Positions 6,984-15,297 of a stretch of DNA of 64,000 nt are shown piece after piece. Made by a program: the position numbers and the translations under genes. The DNA comes from Aureimonas sp. AU20 (GTDB lineage Bacteria > Pseudomonadota > Alphaproteobacteria > Rhizobiales > Rhizobiaceae), in NCBI RefSeq assembly GCF_001442755.1, contig NZ_CP006367.1:2728001-2792000 (forward strand), written 5' to 3'. The notes below the pieces were generated by a model. It searched no databases. It had not been told where the DNA came from and saw only the letters and a program-made list of their open reading frames with translations. The number at the start of each line of letters is the position of its first letter. Position 1 is the first letter of the stretch.

Positions 6984-9136
6984 CAGCGTTTCGCCTCTGT
7001 CGGGCGGATATCGAGCGACTGAGCACCCCATCTGGCCGAGCGGGAGTTTGTGCCGTTCGAAAACTCAATCTGTGCCACCCGGCCGAGCTGCCGGAATGCG
7101 ATTTCCGAGGTCTCGGGCTTCACCTCATAGGTTCGCGTTGTGAAGCTTGGCCCGCGCGCCCACTGCCAGAAGCTGAAGGTGGCATTGATGTTGCCGACCT
7201 GTCGGGAGAAGTCAGGCACATAGCGGAGGACGGCAAAGAGCGTGTCGCCGTCTCCGACATTGAAACGCCCGGTCTTCAGGCGCCATTGCAGCGGATCGCC
7301 ATTGGCCGTGACCCCGCGCTCCTGGAAAAACGCCTGGAGGCTGACGGGATCGAACGCGATCGGGTGCGGGAAGACGCCGGCTCGGACCCACGTTGTCCGC
7401 GCCATCTCGCCGAAGAACCACTCGTTGGAGGCCCAATTATAGGCGATATACCGAGAGCACTCGTTCGTCCCGTCCCGCTTGTCGGGGTAGAAGAACCAGA
7501 CCTCGTTGAACTCTGCATTGATGCCTGCGAACACCTTGTCGGACTGGCTGTTGGCGAGGTTCTGCCAAACATAATCGCGGTTCGGGCATTCGATGATTTG
7601 AGGCTCACCGCCACGGAAGATGTAGAACTGGCCGTTCCGGCCGAGCCAGAATGCCATACCCTGGTGTTCGGCCGCTGCGTTCTTGCCGAGAAGACCACAA
7701 CCCGTGCCGGAGAGTTCGAAGGCAAACGGATCGGTCGCCGTGCCCGTAAAGCGCATCGTGTAAAGCGCATCGTCTGTCCAGATAAGGTTCTGGCCTCGCG
7801 TCGGAAGCCCGCCGATGATGCGGGACCCACGGGCGAGGATCGCCTCCCCGGCGAGATTGTCCTCGTCTGCCAGCCAGACCGTGTTGCGCTCGCGGTCGGA
7901 CCAGCGGACACAGAGCGGATTGTAGTCGCCGTCGCTCTCCACTGTGCCGTAGCAGACCACGATGCGGTTCGGGTCCACGAACATGCCACGCGAATAGGCC
8001 GGGGCCGACTGGATGCGATAGGCTTCGCTCTCGGCCTTGATAGAGATGGAGCGGATTTGGCCGGCGAAGGTGTTGTTCTTCGCCAGAATGAGCTTGGTCG
8101 GATTGGCCGGCGCGTAGAAGCGGCGACGATAGATACCGGTGGCCGCAATCGGGTCGCCCACGAACTCGCGGATCGGCGTGTTGCTCTCGTTGAGGTCGGC
8201 GCGTTCGACTTGGAGCCGAACCGATCCCGCCGTCACCGTGGCGTCGATCTCCATCACGTAGACGAGGCCACCACGCAGCTTGCCGGTCACATCTTGCGTC
8301 AGGTCGGAAGCCGTGCCTGCCGTGGCGTTGGCTTGTCCGCCCGAGATGGACCAGCCCGTGCCTGCCGTCCAATCAGTGGTCGCGTCGAACGAGCCGTTGG
8401 CAAGCACCTCGTCATAGGACGTGAGCGGTTGCCACTCGAAGAGGCCGCCATTGTTCCGGAGCGCAAGGAGGTTGGAGCCCCAATTGTCGAGCGACCAGAC
8501 GGCCGGGTCGATATCGCCGCCAGTCGGAAGGCCATAGGCGCCGAGGCCATAAAGGCCAGTGCCGTAGCCCGTTCCGCCGACGCCATCCACGAGACCGGCA
8601 TCAAGGGGCACGACGAAGTCCACATATCCGCCGCCGGTTGCAGTAGACGTGGCAGCGGTCGGCGCTTCGATCGTGTAGCTGTCGTAGGTGGCGACCGTGA
8701 CCGGGAAGTTGCCGTTGAGCGTGAGGCCGCCAACTGCCTGAGCATGGGTGAACGTGACGATATCGCCCGTCTTCAAACCATGGTCGAGGTCGCGCACCCG
8801 CACGGTCTTCGAGGCATTCGTGGTCGTGAACGGGTCCGTCAGCGTGCCAGCGGCTTTGTCCGGGGTGATGTCCACGAACGAGCCGCCGAAATACTGGATG
8901 AGCTGCGAGGCATTTCCGAAGGCCAAGGCGCGGTCACCAGACGAGGCGGCCCATGCGTGCGCGCCGCGTACCGGCTTCAGGTACGTGTCAGAGGATAGAA
9001 GCTCCCAGCCTCCAACGATCTCCGGACGACCACCGACGAACCGCACGTGATTGCCATCCACATAGCGGCTTTCGGACAAGGCTTCGCTGTCGTCGGCGAA
9101 TAGGCCGGACTGGAAGTCGATAGCGGTCAGGGGCAT
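6983..9136 (-). CDS. Packaged-DNA stabilisation / tail accessory protein (P22 gp10-like)
   Basis: 717 aa. The N-terminus (MPLTAIDFQSG ... SRYVDGNHVRFVGGRPEIVGGW) and repeated beta segments such as NLIWTDDALYTMRF, MAFWLGRNGQFYIF and EVWFFYPDK are typical of the head-closing tail accessory factor of P22-like phages. These plug the portal after packaging. Residues about 240-350 insert a carbohydrate-binding-module-like beta sandwich (NGSFDATTDW ... FYAPANPTKLIL), an addition not present in the core of the family. It lies upstream of the ejection genes, as expected. A 675-codon antisense ORF across it is a shadow. Confidence 0.8.
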   Translation of the reverse strand: MPLTAIDFQSGLFADDSEALSESRYVDGNHVRFVGGRPEIVGGWELLSSDTYLKPVRGAHAWAASSGDRALAFGNASQLIQYFGGSFVDITPDKAAGTLTDPFTTTNASKTVRVRDLDHGLKTGDIVTFTHAQAVGGLTLNGNFPVTVATYDSYTIEAPTAATSTATGGGYVDFVVPLDAGLVDGVGGTGYGTGLYGLGAYGLPTGGDIDPAVWSLDNWGSNLLALRNNGGLFEWQPLTSYDEVLANGSFDATTDWTAGTGWSISGGQANATAGTASDLTQDVTGKLRGGLVYVMEIDATVTAGSVRLQVERADLNESNTPIREFVGDPIAATGIYRRRFYAPANPTKLILAKNNTFAGQIRSISIKAESEAYRIQSAPAYSRGMFVDPNRIVVCYGTVESDGDYNPLCVRWSDRERNTVWLADEDNLAGEAILARGSRIIGGLPTRGQNLIWTDDALYTMRFTGTATDPFAFELSGTGCGLLGKNAAAEHQGMAFWLGRNGQFYIFRGGEPQIIECPNRDYVWQNLANSQSDKVFAGINAEFNEVWFFYPDKRDGTNECSRYIAYNWASNEWFFGEMARTTWVRAGVFPHPIAFDPVSLQAFFQERGVTANGDPLQWRLKTGRFNVGDGDTLFAVLRYVPDFSRQVGNINATFSFWQWARGPSFTTRTYEVKPETSEIAFRQLGRVAQIEFSNGTNSRSARWGAQSLDIRPTEAKR

Positions 9137-9145
9137 GGATGCGCC

Positions 9146-9949
9146 TTAGAATGTCGCTCGGAAGGGGCCGTTGCCCCACGACCCGCCGAAGCCATTGGCG
9201 GCCTGCATGCCCGTGTCGGTCTGGCCTCCGGGGCGATAAACCGGGCTGTTTACGTTGGAGAACGAGCCGCCCGCGCCGGTCGGGTTGTAGGTCTTGTTGA
9301 AGTTGGCCCCGAGCGACTTTTGCCACTCGCTCATCATGTCGGTCTGGCTTTTCTGCCAAGCTGCCATCTGGTCCTGAAGCAGCTTCTGGTACTGATCTAC
9401 GCCGCCGAGGCCGCCGAGGCCGCCTGTACTGCCCGTACTGCCAATTGCTGGTGTGGTCGGCGGGGTATAACCGGGAATTGTCGCGGGTCGGCCGTTCTGA
9501 GCCCCGCCCGTGTAGCCGCTTAACGAGTCTGCGAGAGCTATGGTTTTGGCGTAGTCAGGGCCGCCAAAGGTTGCAGCCCCGGTTGTAGGGTTGATGCTTG
9601 TGGCATATCCAGAGCCCCAATTACGCCCTTCATTCTTTCCAAATGTGTTGTAATGCTCCAGCGCACTTGAGAAGGCCCCGCTTCGAACACCCTGCGCCAC
9701 ATCAGGGTTGGCGATGAGATAATCTCGTCCGAAGTATGCAAGTTCAGGAGCGATGTTGCTCTGATAGGCCCAATTGTCGCGCGAGAGAGAACCGCCAGCC
9801 GAGGCAGCATTATAGATCGTGCTGTTCGGAGCGCGCCCTTCCAGAATGCCGAACTGCTGGAAATGGGTGAGCGGGTTGATACCTGCAGCGGCGACATCGG
9901 GGTTGTTCGCGAGATACCAAGAGGCGTCGAAGTCAGAAACGGATGCCAT
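9146..9949 (-). CDS. Virion protein with YLxxNPDV repeat domain
   Basis: 267 aa. Two copies of a roughly 40-residue unit: DASWYLANNPDVAAAG...HFQQFGILEGR (about 8-42) and GRDYLIANPDVAQGV...HYNTFGKNEGR (about 75-110). The unit is widespread in secreted or surface proteins and fibre-associated phage proteins. The C-terminal half is Gly/Thr-rich with DQMAAWQKSQTDMM helices. A third copy occurs in the protein at 21758-22318, so the phage uses this module twice. Start ATG 9949 has GGAGAG 5 nt upstream; a GTG two codons earlier is less likely. Confidence 0.6.
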   Translation of the reverse strand: MASVSDFDASWYLANNPDVAAAGINPLTHFQQFGILEGRAPNSTIYNAASAGGSLSRDNWAYQSNIAPELAYFGRDYLIANPDVAQGVRSGAFSSALEHYNTFGKNEGRNWGSGYATSINPTTGAATFGGPDYAKTIALADSLSGYTGGAQNGRPATIPGYTPPTTPAIGSTGSTGGLGGLGGVDQYQKLLQDQMAAWQKSQTDMMSEWQKSLGANFNKTYNPTGAGGSFSNVNSPVYRPGGQTDTGMQAANGFGGSWGNGPFRATF

Positions 9950-9966
9950 GGGCACTCTCCGAATAC

Positions 9967-10002
9967 GAAAAAGACCCGCGTGAGCGAGCCTGAGAAGGGT
10001 CT
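9967..10002 (-). terminator. Probable intrinsic terminator within the late operon
   Basis: On the minus strand AGACCC and GGGTCT (forward 9997-10002 and 9972-9977) pair around a 19-nt GC-rich loop and are followed by TTTTT. It lies between the coiled-coil fibre gene and the YLxxNPDV protein gene, so it may lower expression of the distal genes. Confidence 0.55.
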
Positions 10003-10018
10003 GCGATGGATGGCCGAG

Positions 10019-10720
10019 TTAGGTGCCGATCGCTCGGACGGTGACAGAGACGTTCGCGCCAGCTTTAGTGAATGGGCCTGCCGTAAGAAGCAGCGTCCCA
10101 CGCGAGATCATGGCTTGGACGGTGCAGCCAGTCACAGACGATGTGAGGATGCCGCCAGCAACCAACTGCTCGCCGCTCCAAGTGTCCAACACTTCGATGT
10201 CGAGAAGCGAGGCGAATGGTTGCTTAAAGGTGATGGTGGCAATGCCATTCGCGTTCGTTAGCTCGGAAAAGCGCATGAACTTTAGCGCCGGCTTGTCCTC
10301 CAGCGCCTTCACCCGAGCAGCCAGAGCCGAGATTGCTTGCGCTCTAGCCGTGGCCTCAGCCGTGTCCGCATTGGCTCGCGCTGTGGCTTCTGCCGTATCG
10401 GCGTTCGCTCTTGCCGTGACCTCGCCGCTCACAGATGTTGTGCGGGCTGAGACCTCGTCAGTGAGGGCCTTTGAGAGAGCCTGAAGCGCTGCAACACGGG
10501 CCTGCGTCTCGGCGTCCAGCTTGGATTGGCTGATAGCGCCGATCTCCAGCGCATGCAGCCGGTCCGCCAAATCCTGCTCTACGGCGGCGCTGATCTGGCG
10601 CAGCGTGTCGAGCGACACGAGGCCCGGCCCCTCCGCACCGTCTATGATGCGCAGAAGCATTTTCGGATCGGCGGTCGAGTACAGGACCGCAGTGTTTTCA
10701 GGCGGGAGCACGCTAGGCAT
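10019..10720 (-). CDS. Putative tail fibre / trimeric coiled-coil virion protein
   Basis: 233 aa. The N-terminal region (1-60) is followed by a long helix (60-145) with near-exact 11-residue repeats TARANADTAEA, a pattern of trimeric coiled-coil stalks. The C-terminal 90 residues are beta-rich (KFMRFSELTNANGIATITF, TLLLTAGPFTK) and resemble a small fibre head. It is adjacent to the main repeat-containing fibre and an assembly-like protein, which supports a receptor-binding or fibre role. It overlaps the upstream gene by 8 nt. The family is not recognised. Confidence 0.6.
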   Translation of the reverse strand: MPSVLPPENTAVLYSTADPKMLLRIIDGAEGPGLVSLDTLRQISAAVEQDLADRLHALEIGAISQSKLDAETQARVAALQALSKALTDEVSARTTSVSGEVTARANADTAEATARANADTAEATARAQAISALAARVKALEDKPALKFMRFSELTNANGIATITFKQPFASLLDIEVLDTWSGEQLVAGGILTSSVTGCTVQAMISRGTLLLTAGPFTKAGANVSVTVRAIGT

Positions 10721-11042
10721 TGGAGGGCGCCAAAATCCTGTCTGTCTCGGCTTGGCCGAAAGCTTGCAACATTGTGGCTTGGAGAAGCGCGAACTCTTCC
10801 GTGGAATGGTCGAGATACTGCGCGTCGTCCCAGAGCCGGCGCATCCGAACGTCCAGCTTGGTCAGTTCGGTGTCGATGGCGGCGGCTTGCTCTTCGGTTG
10901 AGCGCCGCCACACATCAGCTTTGTAGGTGATGGTAGCCTGAGATATTAGGGGTGGATCACTCTGCATCTTCTGATACTCGGCCCATTCGGCATCGGTGAG
11001 CGGGACGATTTGGCCGTCCACCATTTTATTCGGGCGGACCAT
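10713..11042 (-). CDS. Putative tail fibre assembly-associated protein
   Basis: 109 aa, start ATG 11042 overlapping the upstream fibre stop as ATGA. A short N-terminal VDGQIVPLTDAEWAEYQKM motif resembles the start of tail-fibre assembly or chaperone proteins. The rest is a helical bundle (WRRSTEEQAAAIDTELTKLDVRMRRLWDD). Position between two fibre genes suggests a chaperone or connector. Identification is by context and partial motif only. Confidence 0.5.
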   Translation of the reverse strand: MVRPNKMVDGQIVPLTDAEWAEYQKMQSDPPLISQATITYKADVWRRSTEEQAAAIDTELTKLDVRMRRLWDDAQYLDHSTEEFALLQATMLQAFGQAETDRILAPSNA

Positions 11043-12913
11043 CACGATTTCCTCATGCCATAAAGTTTGAAAGTACCGGAGGCGATGTTGCCGGAGCCCA
11101 TGAACAATCGAACCGCATTTACGGCCGCTACTGCCCGCCTATTCCCGCTCGTTATCCCTGTTGCCAACTGATCCCCACCCGGAGGCGTGAAAGTCGATAT
11201 CGTCCTGATTTGGGTCCCTTCAGTGGTCGAGGCTGGTCTAGAGATCACTACCTCACCGCTAGCCCCACCAAACTGTTGCCCCAACCTCAACCCATTCAGA
11301 AACCCAGCCACAGGGATAAGGCTATTGGCAGGGCTTCCGCCGCCGTTATTTACTCCGTTTAAGGACTCTAAAACTGAATGTGAGTAGTCAGTCGAACCAG
11401 CATCGAAACTTGAACCGTTATTGGCGGATGTCCTGAGGTTAAAGTTTGTGTCAGCGGAGGGGACGACATTCTGAAAGTGAATGACATATTCATCGTAGGC
11501 GTTTGACAGTCCTGTGAAGTCCACCGCTGCCACAGCCGACGACACCGTTTGAGCCGAAATGAAGACTAAACCGGGGACTGGTGGCGCCGGGGCCAAAGCG
11601 GCAATGGCTTGGGCCACGCGCAGCGGGTTCATGGACTTGCCGGTAGCGGTTCCGGCCTGCGCCTCAGCTTGAGTGGCGAAGTCTGCTGAGATGGTGCGAT
11701 CTGCCGATAGATCGCCGCCGCCTGTCAAGCCGGTCCCAGTTGAGACTAACCGTGTTTTAGGGACATAATCCGCAGCAGCAGGAACAGGAGATTGCCAAGC
11801 AGCCCCATTCCAAACACGCATTTCATTGGAAGCCGCATTGAAATATAGAGCCCCGACGAGCAAAGCGTTGCCATCGTTGTCAGTCGTCGGGTTGGCGGCC
11901 TTGCTACCTAGATAGCGGTCATCAAACGCATCGTAGGAGTCTGCCGCAGCGCTCGCACTCGCGCTTGCGCTCGAAGCAGAATTGGCAGATGAAGTTGCGC
12001 TGCTAGCGGCGTCCGACGCGTAGCTTTTGGCGCTTTTATTGGACGTTCCATCTGGGCTAACGGCATCCATAGCCCAAGCCTTCGAAGAGCCACCAGTCGC
12101 CGTCAGATCACCAACGGCATACTCTTTAGCGGAGAACTCGCTAGAGGCGACCGCGCTGCCCGTCTTGGATGCCCATTGCTGCGCCGATCCAGCCGGAACC
12201 GTTGTGCCTACTGCGTGCTCGCGGGCAGAGTAATCTGTGCCCGAAACAGCCGAGCCGACCCTCAGCGACCATTGCCTAGCCGATCCCGAAGGCACAGCAG
12301 AGCCCGAGGCGTACTCTTTTGCAGCGTACTCGGCGCCATCAACTGTGGAGCCAGTCTTCGTCGCCCAGCCTTTAGCCGAACCGGCTGGCGCTGTCGTACC
12401 GACCGCATATTCCTTGGCCGAATAGTCTGTGCCTGCGACCTGAACACCGGTGAGCGAGGCCCAAGACTGCGCGAGATCGCGCGCGGCCTGCGCGGCGATC
12501 CGGGCGTTGTCAGTGTCGGCCACCCAATCAACGACCGACACGTCAGCGCCGTTGCAGAGGACCAGAGCCTTCCGCCCCGGAGGCAGCACGCCCGCTGCAT
12601 TCCCAACCGTGAACGTGATGGCGTAGGTAGATCCACGGTTTTCGACATAGCGAAGCCGTTTGACCGGCGGGAGGGTAACGGTCGGAGCCGATGTCAGGCC
12701 GCCATCGGTGAACGCCAAAGCCGCCTTGCGAGCTTGGTTCGGTTGGTTCATCGTGTTCGACAGAGACAGATTGCCCGTGAGCGGAATGACCTCGAAGCTC
12801 TGGCTATCGTCCACCAGCCGCAGAGCCTGATTGAGACGAGCGCCCCACGCGTTTAGATTTTCCCCGGTCTCCTGAAGCTCAAGCCCGAGAATGTCGGTGT
12901 AGGTTGACGGCAT
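11042..12913 (-). CDS. Tail fibre protein with about five 34-residue tandem repeats
   Basis: 623 aa. The N-terminal domain (1-150; YTDILGLELQETGENLNAWG) is the virion-binding part common in alphaproteobacterial phage fibres. Residues about 150-310 are tandem repeats of roughly 34 aa with the core DYSAKEYAVGTT...GSAKGWATKTGS, each slightly diverged. A Ser/Ala-rich linker follows (310-345), then a FNAASNEMRVWNGAAW motif seen in many fibres, a TGTGLTGGGDLSADRTI segment, and a beta-rich C-terminal head (440-623). The repeats may vary in number between phages. It is the likely host-range determinant of prophage 1. Confidence 0.75.
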   Translation of the reverse strand: MPSTYTDILGLELQETGENLNAWGARLNQALRLVDDSQSFEVIPLTGNLSLSNTMNQPNQARKAALAFTDGGLTSAPTVTLPPVKRLRYVENRGSTYAITFTVGNAAGVLPPGRKALVLCNGADVSVVDWVADTDNARIAAQAARDLAQSWASLTGVQVAGTDYSAKEYAVGTTAPAGSAKGWATKTGSTVDGAEYAAKEYASGSAVPSGSARQWSLRVGSAVSGTDYSAREHAVGTTVPAGSAQQWASKTGSAVASSEFSAKEYAVGDLTATGGSSKAWAMDAVSPDGTSNKSAKSYASDAASSATSSANSASSASASASAAADSYDAFDDRYLGSKAANPTTDNDGNALLVGALYFNAASNEMRVWNGAAWQSPVPAAADYVPKTRLVSTGTGLTGGGDLSADRTISADFATQAEAQAGTATGKSMNPLRVAQAIAALAPAPPVPGLVFISAQTVSSAVAAVDFTGLSNAYDEYVIHFQNVVPSADTNFNLRTSANNGSSFDAGSTDYSHSVLESLNGVNNGGGSPANSLIPVAGFLNGLRLGQQFGGASGEVVISRPASTTEGTQIRTISTFTPPGGDQLATGITSGNRRAVAAVNAVRLFMGSGNIASGTFKLYGMRKS

Positions 12914-13047
12914 CAGGGGGTCTCCAGCGTCTTGACGCGCTTCTCAAGGTCCGCGATCTGCTTCTTGAGCCGATCGACCTCGGCATTCACTTCTCGAGCG
13001 AGAGCGTGCGCCCACGAAGGCGCCTGACCATCGGCTTGAACGCTCAT
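12913..13047 (-). CDS. 44-aa coiled-coil protein
   Basis: ATG 13047 to a TGA that overlaps the fibre start codon as TGATG. The peptide is MSVQADGQAPSWAHALAREV followed by a heptad helix ending RVKTLETP. A single short coiled coil with no membrane segment. The packing between adaptor and fibre genes and the overlap support that it is real. Function unknown; it may be a fibre or neck oligomerisation peptide. Confidence 0.6.
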   Translation of the reverse strand: MSVQADGQAPSWAHALAREVNAEVDRLKKQIADLEKRVKTLETP

Positions 13048-13051
13048 GGGC

Positions 13052-13687
13052 TTAGCCTCGTGTGATGCTGAAACGGCTGGTCAGGAGCGCGGGGTCGACG
13101 GTCGCCGTCGTCAGGCGCGAGCGGCTGATCTGCCAGCCGATGGAATTGATGGCCTCTTCGGCCAGAGCCTTCCACTTCGCCAGCGAGGCATCGTCCATGA
13201 CGAAGGCGGCACCCCATCCAAGGGACGCAGCGAGATAAACGTCAGGATGGTTCTCGATCAGCCAGTTCGTCGGCTTGTCGTCGGACAGCGCGAACTTGGC
13301 CCGGTAGCGGAAAGAAAACGAATAGGCGCGGTCGCAGGGCGTGTCGATCTGGATATTCGAACCGTTGATGGCCCAAGCATTCGGAGAGCCCTGCCCGCTT
13401 TGGAGAGGCATCTCGCCAGCCACATCAGGGCGAAGCTCGACATAGGATCCGCCGCTCGTGAGATGGAGCGAGATAGGCTCCACGAAATCGGCCGGGAGTG
13501 CGAGATTGCGAGAGCCGACCTCCCCGGTGAGGGGAAGATCGGTTTCAGTGAACATCGGTTGAAGCTCACGGTTGAGGTGAGCCTCGCCTAGTCGGATAAA
13601 CCCTTTGACGGCGCCCTCGAACTCGGCGTCACCCACCCGAAGCGCATAGAGAGGGATATCCCGCTGGAGGTCCGAGTACGCCGTCAT
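13052..13687 (-). CDS. Head-to-tail adaptor protein
   Basis: 211 aa. The N-terminal helix MTAYSDLQRDIPLYALR, GAVKGFIRLGEAHLNREL and LALPADFVEPISLHL match phage adaptor/neck proteins that ring the portal after packaging. The C-terminus KWKALAEEAINSIGWQISRSRL is a conserved helix of the family. It follows the coat and a small acidic protein in the late operon, the expected place for the gp4-like adaptor of P22-type phages. The assignment is at family level. Confidence 0.65.
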   Translation of the reverse strand: MTAYSDLQRDIPLYALRVGDAEFEGAVKGFIRLGEAHLNRELQPMFTETDLPLTGEVGSRNLALPADFVEPISLHLTSGGSYVELRPDVAGEMPLQSGQGSPNAWAINGSNIQIDTPCDRAYSFSFRYRAKFALSDDKPTNWLIENHPDVYLAASLGWGAAFVMDDASLAKWKALAEEAINSIGWQISRSRLTTATVDPALLTSRFSITRG

Positions 13688-13689
13688 GG

Positions 13690-14220
13690 TTAGCGTGCCT
13701 GGCTCGCGCGCAGCTCATCGAGCATGTCGGCGAAGTTCTTGCGCCGGTCGAGCTTGACGCCCTTGCTCTTGGCGTAGGCGTCGAGACGGGCCTTGTCCTC
13801 GGACGCAGCGATCTCGGTCAGTTCGTCGTCGGGACCATCACGGCCATCGCGAGGAACGACCGGCTTGTTGAACGTCTCGGCGGGGCCGAGCTTGCGATCG
13901 ATCCCGTCATGGTTCTCGTCGTCGGGATGGATGTCCGTGCTGCCGAGCTGATGTGGGTAGGTCGTCGGCGTCTCAAGGAAGCCGCCCTCGTTCGGGTTCT
14001 CGCTGTGGTCCTTCTCGCTCTCGGGCACTTCGGGCGCCGGGATCGTCTTGAGGCTCGTGCTGTCGGGAGGCGTGACGGAGCCGTTGGACAGGTCGCCGTC
14101 TTCGACCTTGCCCTTAGGCGAGGTGAAATAGCCCGGGGGAAGGTCTTCACCTTCTTCGAGATAGAAGAGCTTGGCTTCGCCCGTCTTGGAATAGCCGTAG
14201 GTCGGGGTGTTCTTGGTCAT
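13690..14220 (-). CDS. Acidic, disordered late-operon protein
   Basis: 176 aa. An N-terminal YGYSKTGEAKLFYLEEGEDLP segment recalls short decoration or head-accessory proteins. Residues 35-135 are Pro/Asp/Glu-rich and probably unfolded. The C-terminus LDAYAKSKGVKLDRRKNFADML resembles a SAP/HeH-like DNA-binding helix pair. It lies after the terminator that follows the coat gene. Function unknown; head accessory is a guess from context. Confidence 0.55.
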   Translation of the reverse strand: MTKNTPTYGYSKTGEAKLFYLEEGEDLPPGYFTSPKGKVEDGDLSNGSVTPPDSTSLKTIPAPEVPESEKDHSENPNEGGFLETPTTYPHQLGSTDIHPDDENHDGIDRKLGPAETFNKPVVPRDGRDGPDDELTEIAASEDKARLDAYAKSKGVKLDRRKNFADMLDELRASQAR

Positions 14221-14243
14221 GATCTCGGTTCCCTGATTGAATG

Positions 14244-14266
14244 AAAAAGGGGAGCCGAAGCTCCCC
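14244..14266 (-). terminator. Strong intrinsic terminator after the coat gene
   Basis: The minus strand reads GGGGAGC-TTCG-GCTCCCC followed by TTTTT: a 7-bp GC stem with a UUCG loop starting 8 nt after the coat stop. It would isolate the highly expressed coat transcript from downstream tail genes. Confidence 0.85.
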
Positions 14267-14274
14267 TCATGTCA

Positions 14275-15297
14275 TCAGTTGCTGGCGACGCGAACAGCGA
14301 GTTCGGGGCGGATCACCTCATCGCCGTAAAGGATATCGAGGCGACATGGAAACGTGTCGTCCGAGATCGAGTAGGCGCGAACGATACGCATGGAGATGCC
14401 GTCGAGGACCTGCCGCGAGGCGAAGTCAACGCCCTTCGGCATGACCAGATCGGCCGTGACGAACGCGAAGGCGTCCTTGTCGAACGCGAGCGAGATGCCC
14501 GATGCCGTGCTCGCCGGACCGGCGAAGGTAACAGCCGCGTTGGCAGCGGGCGCCATCGAGACGTTCTGGCGAGGGCCGGTCGGAACGATCGCGGGCGAGA
14601 TCGCCAGCGTGCCGGCGCCGCCCGCATAGTTCGTGGTGACGACGAACTGCTGGAGCAGACCAGTCGAGGTTTTGGTTTCCGGATGGACGCGAAACACGCC
14701 TGCGATGGTGAACACGTCGCCCTGGTTTACGGCGCCCGTGCCATTGGAGACCACGAGCGAGTTGCCGGTCTGACCAGCGCCGTTGACCTGATAGGCCGCG
14801 CCGGCACCGCGCGTATGCGCCGGCATGAAGGTGTTTTCCCAGAAGTCGAAGCCAGCGGCTCGACCCATCGAGCCGTCCTTGTACTGCTTCGAAATCTCCT
14901 TCTGGTCATTGAACAGGTTCTTGTTGTCGTTGACGATATCGACGTTGTCCTGCGTGTTCAGGAGCATGTTGAGATCGGGCGACGCGAGGCTATCCACGAG
15001 GATCTTGCGGGTGGCGAGCACCTTGGCGAACGTCGCCGGGGCGCCCTGATTGTTCACCTGCTGGTAGACCTTCTTGTACGACCGATTGATGAGGTCGCCT
15101 TCGATGTTGGCCGCGAGGACCGACATGGCGGGCTTCAGGATGCGGTCGGAGAAGTCGTCCAGCGAGAGCGTCAGCTCGGCCGACGTGAAGTTGAGATCGA
15201 CGCCCTTCTGTGTGGCGACGGTCAGCGACACGTTGCTTTCGACGGTGTCCTGCGTGTTCAGGATGCGGCCGGTTCGCACAGTGTATTGATTGGGGAG
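14275..15297 (-). CDS. Major coat protein, exon 2 (P22-type)
   Basis: Encodes the last 340 residues of a 391-aa coat protein once joined to the exon at 16146-16298. It starts in frame with LPNQYTVRTGRILNTQDTVE and has the P22-like coat order: a helical ELTLSLDDFSDRILKPAMS, LINRSYKKV, the stretch LNMLLNTQDNVDIVNDN and a beta-rich insertion domain (TGNSLVVSNG ... TIAGVFRVHPETK). It ends RLDILYGDEVIRPELAVRV. Read upstream, the frame hits TAG within about 30 nt of the LPN codons, so no full N-terminus exists on this side. The missing N-terminus lies 848 bp away in the same orientation, and the gap has group I intron features. Confidence 0.85.
   Translation of the reverse strand, partial: LPNQYTVRTGRILNTQDTVESNVSLTVATQKGVDLNFTSAELTLSLDDFSDRILKPAMSVLAANIEGDLINRSYKKVYQQVNNQGAPATFAKVLATRKILVDSLASPDLNMLLNTQDNVDIVNDNKNLFNDQKEISKQYKDGSMGRAAGFDFWENTFMPAHTRGAGAAYQVNGAGQTGNSLVVSNGTGAVNQGDVFTIAGVFRVHPETKTSTGLLQQFVVTTNYAGGAGTLAISPAIVPTGPRQNVSMAPAANAAVTFAGPASTASGISLAFDKDAFAFVTADLVMPKGVDFASRQVLDGISMRIVRAYSISDDTFPCRLDILYGDEVIRPELAVRVASN

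Noticed and set aside
6971..8998. 675-codon plus-strand ORF antisense to the DNA-stabilisation gene
   Set aside because: Arg/Ala/Gly/Val-rich shadow of a GC-rich gene; no domain, no ribosome site, and the minus-strand product is a clear phage protein.
10330..10440. Short repeats in the coiled-coil fibre gene as a CRISPR or DNA repeat array
   Set aside because: They are in-frame codon repeats of TARANADTAEA within a coding region, without spacers of uniform length.
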